Shown: piece after piece, positions 1 through 5,643 of the stretch
Numbering within the stretch: position 1 is the stretch's first letter
How the letters are laid out: each line of letters starts with the position of its first letter
NCBI GenBank assembly: GCA_964637705.1
Contig: CAZWVM010000163.1
Coordinates: 1-8,312, forward strand
DNA: 8,312 nucleotides
Origin: CAZWVM01 sp964637705
GTDB taxonomy: Bacteria; UBA8481
Direction of reading: 5' to 3'
Notes under the pieces: generated by a model
The model's database searches: none
Told to the model about the DNA's origin: nothing
Seen by the model: only the letters and a program-made list of their open reading frames with translations
Translations under genes and position numbers: made by a program

Positions 1-776
1 GCGAGACGGCCGACACGCTCGCCGCGATGCGCGAGGCGAAGGAGAAGGGCGGGCTCTCCCTGGGCATCGTCAACGTCGTCGGATCCACCATCGCGCGCGA
101 ATCGATGGGCGGCGTGTACATCCACGCCGGGCCGGAGATCGGCGTGGCCTCCACCAAGGCCTTCACCTCCCAGATCACCGTCCTCGCGCTCATCGGCCTC
201 CTCATGGGCCGCCAGCGCGACCTCTCCGCCGCCGACGGCAAGCGCCTCGTGCGCGGGCTCCTGGAGATCCCGGGCAAGCTCAAGAGGATCCTCGCGATGA
301 ACGACGAGATCGCGAAGATCGCGAAGGAATACGCCGGGACGCGCAATTGCCTCTACCTCGGGCGCGGCATCAACTTCCCGGTCGCGCTCGAAGGCGCCCT
401 CAAGCTCAAGGAGATCTCCTACATCCACGCGGAGGGCTACCCGGCCGCGGAGATGAAGCACGGGCCGATCGCCTTGATCGACGAGAATATGCCGGTCGTG
501 GTGATCGCGACCCGCGACAGCGCCTACGAGAAGATCCTCTCGAACATACAGGAGGTCCGGGCGCGGCGCGGCCGCGTGATCGCGGTGGCGACGGAGGGGG
601 ACACGGAGATACGGAAGCACGCGGACCACGTCATCGAGGTCCCGGCCACCCATCCCCTGCTCTCGCCCCTCGTCAACGTGCTCCCCCTCCAGCTTCTCGC
701 CTACCACATTGCCGTCCTGAGGGGCTGCGACGTGGACCAGCCCCGCAACCTCGCCAAGTCGGTCACCGTCGAATGA
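1..776 (+). CDS. glmS: Glutamine--fructose-6-phosphate aminotransferase (isomerizing), C-terminal part; 5' end outside the window
   Basis: GlmS makes glucosamine-6-phosphate from fructose-6-phosphate and glutamine. This is the first committed step towards UDP-GlcNAc for peptidoglycan and LPS, and it occurs in the cytoplasm. The reading frame is open from base 3, giving 257 residues of a protein usually near 610. The N-terminal glutaminase domain and the start of the first SIS domain lie upstream. Visible are the phosphate-binding SGETADT-type motif at the left edge (ETADTLAAM), the second SIS domain with ALKLKEISYIHAE and KHGPIALI, and the C-terminal LAKSVTVE tail. These include equivalents of E. 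coli Lys485, Glu488, His504 and the sugar-binding Lys603, so the isomerase half looks functional. The TGA stop lies inside ATGA, which also starts rho, so the two genes are probably cotranscribed and translationally coupled. Identification is firm; only the missing 5' part is unknown. Confidence 0.97.
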   Translation, partial: ETADTLAAMREAKEKGGLSLGIVNVVGSTIARESMGGVYIHAGPEIGVASTKAFTSQITVLALIGLLMGRQRDLSAADGKRLVRGLLEIPGKLKRILAMNDEIAKIAKEYAGTRNCLYLGRGINFPVALEGALKLKEISYIHAEGYPAAEMKHGPIALIDENMPVVVIATRDSAYEKILSNIQEVRARRGRVIAVATEGDTEIRKHADHVIEVPATHPLLSPLVNVLPLQLLAYHIAVLRGCDVDQPRNLAKSVTVE

Positions 777-1405
777 ACGGCCGTCCGCCAAACGATCGCG
801 ATCGGAACGATCGCGATCGGAACGGTCGCGACCGGGACGACCGGGACCGCGAGGAGCGGCCGCGCGACGACGAGGATACGCGCGGCAACGTCCAGGACGG
901 CGCTCCGTCCGGTCAGCGTCCCTCGGGCCCCCGCTCCCCCCATGCGCCCGGCGACCGGCCCCGTCACAACCACGGGCCCCGCGACGGCCGGCACTTCCGC
1001 GATCGCAACCGCAACCACCGGCACGGCCGGCCCGAGGGCGGGGGACGGAACGGCGACGGTCAGCGCGACGGCCGCCCGAACTTCCACGACCGTCACCGCG
1101 ACCGACGCCGTTTCGACGATCGCAGGCCGCGCGACGGCCGCCCGGGATCCCACCCGTCGCAGGACCCGGTTGACGCGGCCGCGAGCGAACCGGGGCGGGG
1201 CGGCCCGCCCGGGCACGGCCAGCCGCGCGACGGGCGCGCCTTCCGGCCGCGCGACCACCGCGACCGGTTCGACCGGCGCAACCGGCGCGACAACCGAGGC
1301 CCGCACGGCGGGCGCGGTCCGCGCGAGCGGTTCCATCACGGGGGCGGGCGCGACGGGCGGCCGGACGGGCACCGGGGCCATCGACACCGCTCCAACCGCG
1401 AGCGA
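773..1405 (+). other. Region encoding the low-complexity, probably disordered Rho N-terminus
   Basis: These 633 bases encode residues 1-211 of Rho. By hand count the segment has 57 Arg, 31 Asp, 34 Gly, 17 His and 7 Glu, no Lys, Tyr or Trp, and six isolated Phe, for a net charge of about +19. RDGR occurs five times (in PRDGRHF, QRDGRPN, PRDGRPG, PRDGRAF and GRDGRPD contexts), with RG- and GGR-like patches between. The first 36 residues are a mixed-charge block of N/D-D/G-R-D-R pentads. No hydrophobic core, secondary-structure pattern or OB-fold motif is visible in this frame or the other two forward frames, so a hidden frameshift is unlikely. By analogy with RG/RGG-type tails it may bind RNA or drive condensation; that is inference. 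Confidence 0.85.
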
Positions 1406-2290
1406 ATGGACCTGATCCGGGACCTCGAGCGCCGTTTCGACCGCCTCGTCGCGGTCGATCCCCACCAGGCCTTCCGCTTCGAGACCACGAAGGACGAGAT
1501 GACCACGCGGCTCATCGACCTCTTCGCCCCGATCGGACGCGGCCAGCGCGCGATGGTCGTCGCGCCCCCGAAAACCGGCAAGACCATCCTCCTCCAGAAG
1601 CTCGCCCATGCCCTGAACGTCAATCATCCCGAGGTCCGCGTGATCTGCCTGCTCGTCGACGAGCGGCCCGAGGAGGTGACGGACTTCCGGCGGAGCGTGC
1701 CGGCCGAGGTGATCGCCTCGTGCTCGGACCAGACGATCGACGACCACGTGCACGCGGTGGAGGACACCTTCATCACGGCGCGCGAATCGGCCCTCGAGGG
1801 CAAGGACGTCGTCATCTTCCTCGACTCCCTCACCCGTCTCGCCCGGGCTTACAACCAGTACACCGAGTCGAGCGGAAAGACGCTCACCGGCGGGCTCGAC
1901 TCCGCGGCCATGCAGCGCCCCCGGAAGTTCTTCGGAGCGGCCCGCAAGATCGACCGCGGCGGCTCGCTCACCGTCGTCGCGACCGCGCTCATCGAGACCG
2001 GCAGCCGGATGGACGACATCATCTTCCAGGAGTTCAAGGGGACGGGAAACACCGAGATCGTCCTCTCCCGCAAGCTCGCCGAGCAGCGCATCTTCCCGGC
2101 CATCGACCTCATCCAGACCTCCACGCGCCGCGAGGAGCGGCTCTTCCCGCCGGACCGGCTCATGCGCACGCGCATCCTCCGCCGCGCACTCGGCTCGCTC
2201 TCGCCCTACGAGGCGATGCTTCTGCTGATGGAGAAAATCACGAAGTCCGAGTCGAACGAAGCCTTCCTGAACTCGATCCCCGTGAGCTGA
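773..2290 (+). CDS. rho: Transcription termination factor Rho, atypical: catalytic core with a 211-residue disordered N-terminus and no OB-fold domain
   Basis: Rho is a hexameric ATP-dependent RNA translocase that ends transcription. The product is 505 residues. The core starts near residue 212 and keeps every catalytic element: Walker A APPKTGKT (Lys267, Lys270, Thr271), DERPEE with catalytic Glu297, Walker B FLDSLTRLARAYN (Asp351, Arg355), Q-loop around 364-376 (SSGKTLTGG), R-loop GSRMDD (410-415) and arginine finger Arg452 in STRREE. In typical Rho the cold-shock/OB-fold domain and N-terminal helix bundle precede this core. Here only about 25 linker-like residues precede FRFETT, and before them lies Arg/Asp/Gly/His-rich low-complexity sequence. 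The ATG at 773 overlaps the glmS stop (ATGA) with no clear Shine-Dalgarno, suggesting coupled translation. The frame is open upstream to 347, but that part lies inside glmS. An internal ATG at 1406 (Met212) would give a 294-residue core alone. The Rho assignment is certain. How it captures RNA without the primary site is unknown. Confidence 0.95.
   Translation: MNGRPPNDRDRNDRDRNGRDRDDRDREERPRDDEDTRGNVQDGAPSGQRPSGPRSPHAPGDRPRHNHGPRDGRHFRDRNRNHRHGRPEGGGRNGDGQRDGRPNFHDRHRDRRRFDDRRPRDGRPGSHPSQDPVDAAASEPGRGGPPGHGQPRDGRAFRPRDHRDRFDRRNRRDNRGPHGGRGPRERFHHGGGRDGRPDGHRGHRHRSNRERMDLIRDLERRFDRLVAVDPHQAFRFETTKDEMTTRLIDLFAPIGRGQRAMVVAPPKTGKTILLQKLAHALNVNHPEVRVICLLVDERPEEVTDFRRSVPAEVIASCSDQTIDDHVHAVEDTFITARESALEGKDVVIFLDSLTRLARAYNQYTESSGKTLTGGLDSAAMQRPRKFFGAARKIDRGGSLTVVATALIETGSRMDDIIFQEFKGTGNTEIVLSRKLAEQRIFPAIDLIQTSTRREERLFPPDRLMRTRILRRALGSLSPYEAMLLLMEKITKSESNEAFLNSIPVS
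791..850 (+). repeat. 15-bp tandem repeat, about four copies, at the start of rho
   Basis: The unit aacgatcgcgatcgg occurs perfectly at 791-805 and 806-820, with one diverged copy at 821-835 (aacggtcgcgaccgg) and a weaker one at 836-850 (gacgaccgggaccgc). The unit is in frame and encodes the pentapeptides NDRDR, NDRDR, NGRDR and DDRDR. Each perfect copy contains the 12-base palindrome cgatcgcgatcg (793-804 and 808-819), so this part of the mRNA can fold 18-47 bases after the start codon. The pattern suggests the disordered tail grew at least partly by in-frame repeat expansion. Confidence 0.9.
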
Positions 2291-2321
2291 GTGAGAACCC
2301 CCGCCCCCGAGGAGCCCGCCC

Positions 2322-2325
2322 GGAG
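2322..2325 (+). promoter_or_regulatory. Shine-Dalgarno for the D-aminoacylase gene
   Basis: GGAG (within cggagagcctg) lies six bases before the ATG at 2332. It is the clearest ribosome-binding site on the plus strand of this window and fixes the start of a frame that is otherwise open far upstream, inside rho. The 41-base rho/aminoacylase gap holds no recognisable terminator hairpin or T-run, so readthrough from rho is likely. Confidence 0.65.
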
Positions 2326-2331
2326 AGCCTG

Positions 2332-3864
2332 ATGCCGACCCTCGCGGGAGTGATCGCCGACGGCACCGGCGCTCCCCTCTTTCGCGGTTCGGTCCGGGTG
2401 GAGAACGAGATGATCGTCGAGGTCCGGCGCGAGGAGCCCGGAACCGCGGCCGGTAACGCGGAGCCCGTCATCGCGCCCGGCTTCATCGACATCCACTCCC
2501 ACGCCGACCACTTCCTCCTCGTCGATCCTTCCGCCGCGTCCAAGCTCATGCAGGGCGTCACCACGGACGTGATCGGCAACTGCGGCTACTCCGCCGCGCC
2601 CCTGACGGCCGCGATGAGGGAGCGGAGGGAGCGCGGGCTGAAGCGGTACGGGCTGAAGCCGTCATGGCGCGGCTTCGGCGAGTATCTCGAGGCGCTCGAC
2701 GAGGCTCGCCCCGCCGTCAACGTCGCCGCCCTCGCCGGGCACGGCACGTTGCGCTCCTTCGCCGGCGTTCCTCCCGACCGGGCGGCCCTGGCGCGCGAAC
2801 GATCGAGCCTCGCGAAATGCGTCTCCGAGGCGCTCTCCGCCGGGGCCTTCGGCCTCTCCTCCGGGCTCTTCTACGCGCCGGCACGGCACGTCGATCCGCT
2901 TGAAATGGACGCCGCTGTCGCCCCGGTTGCGGAAGCGGGGCGCCTGTATGCCGCGCACATCCGCGACGAGCGGGACCGCGTCGTGGAATCGCTCGAGGAG
3001 GCTCTCGACACCGTTCGCCGCGCGCGCGTCCGCTTCCAATACGCCCACGTCAAGGCCTGGGGGCGCCCCCATTGGGCGAAAGCCCGGCGCCTGCGAGAAC
3101 TGATGCGAAGGGCGCGATCCGGGGGCCTCGACGCCGCAATGGATCTCTATCCCTACACCTCCGCCGCCACCGAGCTCGCGGCCGGCATCGGGCTTTCCGG
3201 GACGCACGACGCCGACCGGGTCAGGCGGGCCGTCCGGGACCTGGTCTCCCGCGATCCCCACTGGCCACGGCGCGTCCGCATCCTCTCCTCGCTCCTTCCG
3301 GGGGCCGCGGGCCGGACGATCGCCGAGCTCGGGCCGGACGCCGCCGACTGCATCGCCGCGATCCTGGAGGCGGACCCCGCCACGTCGGCGGCCTTCGACG
3401 AGTTGTCGGAATCCAACCTCCGGCTCTTCCTTCGCGAACCCTACGCGGCCATCGGCTCCGACGCCTCGAACCGCAACACGACCGGACCCCTCTCCTCCGA
3501 CCGTCCCCACCCCCGGGCCTTCGGCACCTTTCCACGCGTCCTGGCGCGATACGTGCGGGGCGGGGAGCTTCTCTCGCTCGAAGAGGCGGTGCGCCGCATG
3601 ACTGCGCTTCCGGCCGAGCGTCTGGGGATTCGTGACCGCGGCCGGATCGCACCCGGTCTCAAGGCTGACCTCGTGGCGTTCGATCCGGGCTCCATCGCGG
3701 ATCGGGCCAGCTTCCGGACCCCGCGGGCCGCGCCGCGCGGGATTCTCGGCGTCTGGGTCAACGGCGTCCCGGCCGTCGTGGACGGTGTCTTGACCGGAGA
3801 GCGCGCGGGGCGGGTCTTGCGGGCGGAATCGTTGCCAGTAAGCGCACCCGCTTCTACGATGTAG
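2332..3864 (+). CDS. D-aminoacylase / N-acyl-D-amino-acid deacylase family amidohydrolase
   Basis: The product is a 510-residue cytoplasmic amidohydrolase; no signal peptide is visible. The family hydrolyses N-acyl-D-amino acids to the free D-amino acid plus a carboxylate, using metal in a TIM barrel. The family's metal and active-site residues all appear in order: PGFIDIHSHAD with His55 and His57, GNCGYS with Cys84, AHIRDE with His209, YAHVKAWG with His239, and IGSDAS with Asp377. NVAALAGHGTLR, GAFGLSSGLFYAP and LYPYTSA are also typical. The C-terminus (GRIAPGLKADLVAFDP, then VWVNGVPAVVDG) is the small beta-sandwich that closes these enzymes. Length is normal (about 480-540). The start is chosen from GGAG at 2322 and homology beginning at once with the N-terminal beta-sandwich strands. 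It lies 41 bases after rho and 3 bases before the next gene, so it is probably in the same operon. The exact substrate (N-acyl-D-Glu, D-Asp, neutral D-amino acids, or another amide) cannot be told from sequence. Confidence 0.88.
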   Translation: MPTLAGVIADGTGAPLFRGSVRVENEMIVEVRREEPGTAAGNAEPVIAPGFIDIHSHADHFLLVDPSAASKLMQGVTTDVIGNCGYSAAPLTAAMRERRERGLKRYGLKPSWRGFGEYLEALDEARPAVNVAALAGHGTLRSFAGVPPDRAALARERSSLAKCVSEALSAGAFGLSSGLFYAPARHVDPLEMDAAVAPVAEAGRLYAAHIRDERDRVVESLEEALDTVRRARVRFQYAHVKAWGRPHWAKARRLRELMRRARSGGLDAAMDLYPYTSAATELAAGIGLSGTHDADRVRRAVRDLVSRDPHWPRRVRILSSLLPGAAGRTIAELGPDAADCIAAILEADPATSAAFDELSESNLRLFLREPYAAIGSDASNRNTTGPLSSDRPHPRAFGTFPRVLARYVRGGELLSLEEAVRRMTALPAERLGIRDRGRIAPGLKADLVAFDPGSIADRASFRTPRAAPRGILGVWVNGVPAVVDGVLTGERAGRVLRAESLPVSAPASTM

Positions 3865-3867
3865 TCG

Positions 3868-5643
3868 ATGCGAACCACGATCCTCTTCGGCCTCTTCGCC
3901 TTTCTGCTCCTCCTCGCCGCCTCGGCGCCTGGACTGGGGACGGAGGACGCGGCCGAGCTCTCCGCGGGCGCGCGGCTCCTCGCCATGGTCCATCCGCCGG
4001 GCTACCCGCTCTACCTGGTCGCCGGCCGGCTCTTCTCGGCGCTCTCCCCCGTGCCCGGCCGCGGGCTCGTCATGTTCTCCATTCTCTGCGGCGCGCTGGC
4101 CGTCGCGGTCGTCCATGCCGGGGTGAAGAGATCGGATGGCGAAGGCGCCGCCGCGATCGCCGCCGGGACGCTCCTCTTCGGCCAGGGCTTCTGGGACGCC
4201 TCGACGCGGGTGGAGGTCTACAGCCTGACGACCGCGCTTCTCGCCTCGCTCATCGCGGCCCTGGTCGCGCTCGAGGCCTCTCCGTCGTCGGGACGCGCGC
4301 GGCGCGCCGTCGCGTTCCTGGTCGGCTTGACGCTCGCACACCACGTGGGCCTGCTCATCCTCCTGCCTCTCATCCTTCCCTTCGTGGCCTGGGTGACGCG
4401 GCGCGAGCCGCCGGCCCTCTGGGTCCGCCCTGCGGCTTACCTCCTCGCAGGTCCCCTCCTCTACCTGGCGCTGCCGATCCTCTCGTCGCGCGAGAATCTC
4501 CCGGTCATCTGGTGGCCGGGCATCGAGGACGCGAGGGCCCTTCTGCGCGTCGTCTCCGGAGGCCCCTTCAAGAAGCTGCTCTTCGCCGTGCCCTTCGACG
4601 AAGCCGTGCGTAATCTCTGGCTCCTGCCCCTGAAGCTCGCCTTCGGATTCCCCCTCGTCGGCGTGATCCTCGCGGCGGCGGGGCTCTTCGCCCTCGCGCG
4701 CGCGAGACTCGCGCGGTCTCTCCTCTTTTCCGGCATCATCGCCGTCACGGTCTTCCACGCGGCAAACTACCGCGTGCTCGATCCCGAGGTCTTCCTCATG
4801 CCGGCCCTCGTTCCCGTCGCCTGGCTCGCCGGCGCCGGATACCGGCTCCTCCGCGAAAGCGCGCGACTGACCCTGCAGGCCGACCGCGCGCTCTCGCTGG
4901 CCTTCCTCTTCGTCGCGGCGGCGGGACGCCTGCTCGCGGGCGGCATGATGGCGGCGGCCTACGACTCCCTGCCGCTCGACGTCTCCCGGGCCGTGCTCGC
5001 GCGACACGACGCGGACCGCGAGCGGAACCTCGTCTGGGCCGACTGGCGCTTCTACCCCGCGCTCAAGTATTTCCAGCTCGTCGAGGGAACCGGGACGAAC
5101 GTCGACGTCGAGCTCGACACCACCTACGAGACGCCGGGGCCGACATGGCGCGAGGGGCGGACCTGGTGCATGGCGCCCTCGCGGGATCTCGGGCGCGACC
5201 ACTCTCTCGTCATGGAGGCGCTGCACTGGCGGGTGGGACCCGCGCTCGACCCGGAGACGTCGGGCGACACTCTCGCGCCCGGCGGGGAACCGCTTCTCTC
5301 CCTGGGCGGCATCGAGGTCCTGCGCGTCGATTCGCCCGCCCGATTCGATGTCGGCGTGCCGATCCCCCTGTCGGTCGTCTTCCGGCGCGGGACCGGGACC
5401 GCCGCCGATACCGTGCTCGGAGAGATCGTGCTCATGATGGACACCCTCCCTCTCCTTTCGACCCCCTTCGCGCCCCTCCACTGGAACCTGCCGCCGCCGC
5501 GGATGAAGCCGGGCCGCGTCTACGCCGAGCCGGTGCAGACGATCATCCCCTCGGCCTACGCGGCGCGCGCGGGCGCGAGCCGGTTCGAGCTGGTCTTGAG
5601 GCTGCAAACCTCCGACTCGAGCGCCTGGCGGATCTTCCGCTAG
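3868..5643 (+). CDS. DUF2723/TMEM260-type multi-span membrane protein, probable GT-C glycosyltransferase
   Basis: The product is a 591-residue integral membrane protein. The N-terminal hydrophobic segment (about 4-20) is followed by the first extracytoplasmic loop. There DAAE (Asp27, Glu30) sits where the family usually has DSGE, then VHPPGYPLY (41-49), and FWDASTRVEVYSL (109-120) matches the family's FW...AEVYSL block. Roughly ten hydrophobic spans end near residue 365. Residues about 366-591 are soluble and probably outside the membrane. The last 110 (from GIEVLRVDSP) look beta-rich, with an FAPLHWNLPP...KPGRVY pattern like beta-sandwich domains attached to other envelope glycosyltransferases. 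GT-C enzymes use lipid-linked sugars; eukaryotic TMEM260 is a protein O-mannosyltransferase, but the bacterial acceptor is unknown. The ATG lies 3 bases after the aminoacylase stop with no good Shine-Dalgarno, suggesting coupling. Its TAG stop shares CTAG with the convergent transporter. Family assignment is good; enzymatic function is inferred. Confidence 0.8.
   Translation: MRTTILFGLFAFLLLLAASAPGLGTEDAAELSAGARLLAMVHPPGYPLYLVAGRLFSALSPVPGRGLVMFSILCGALAVAVVHAGVKRSDGEGAAAIAAGTLLFGQGFWDASTRVEVYSLTTALLASLIAALVALEASPSSGRARRAVAFLVGLTLAHHVGLLILLPLILPFVAWVTRREPPALWVRPAAYLLAGPLLYLALPILSSRENLPVIWWPGIEDARALLRVVSGGPFKKLLFAVPFDEAVRNLWLLPLKLAFGFPLVGVILAAAGLFALARARLARSLLFSGIIAVTVFHAANYRVLDPEVFLMPALVPVAWLAGAGYRLLRESARLTLQADRALSLAFLFVAAAGRLLAGGMMAAAYDSLPLDVSRAVLARHDADRERNLVWADWRFYPALKYFQLVEGTGTNVDVELDTTYETPGPTWREGRTWCMAPSRDLGRDHSLVMEALHWRVGPALDPETSGDTLAPGGEPLLSLGGIEVLRVDSPARFDVGVPIPLSVVFRRGTGTAADTVLGEIVLMMDTLPLLSTPFAPLHWNLPPPRMKPGRVYAEPVQTIIPSAYAARAGASRFELVLRLQTSDSSAWRIFR
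5640..5643. other. CTAG shared by two convergent stop codons
   Basis: The palindrome CTAG ends both the plus-strand glycosyltransferase gene (TAG at 5641-5643) and the minus-strand transporter gene (TAG read from 5642 to 5640). There is no intergenic DNA, so no intrinsic terminator can lie between the two genes. Each transcript's 3' end must lie inside, and be antisense to, the opposing gene. Confidence 0.95.

Noticed and set aside
347..772. Upstream extension of the rho frame inside glmS
   Set aside because: The frame is open only because stop codons are rare. This part overlaps conserved GlmS sequence and has no Rho similarity. The ATGA start at 773 is the natural one.
942..1415. A third-frame plus-strand reading (Thr/Ala/Gly-rich) over the Rho tail, checked as a possible frameshifted OB-fold
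   Set aside because: It is low-complexity with no cold-shock/OB-fold motif (no GFGFLR-like strand), so a hidden frameshift does not explain the missing Rho domain.
701..1753. A 350-codon minus-strand frame opposite the Rho disordered tail, Val/Ala/Pro-rich
   Set aside because: Its repetitive V-A-P composition is the complement of the Arg/Asp/Gly codons on the other strand. No start signal or family match is visible. A de novo overlapping gene cannot be excluded, but nothing supports it.
1720..2331. Upstream extension of the aminoacylase frame inside rho
   Set aside because: It overlaps the conserved Rho core out of frame. Amidohydrolase similarity begins right after the ATG at 2332, which has a GGAG site.
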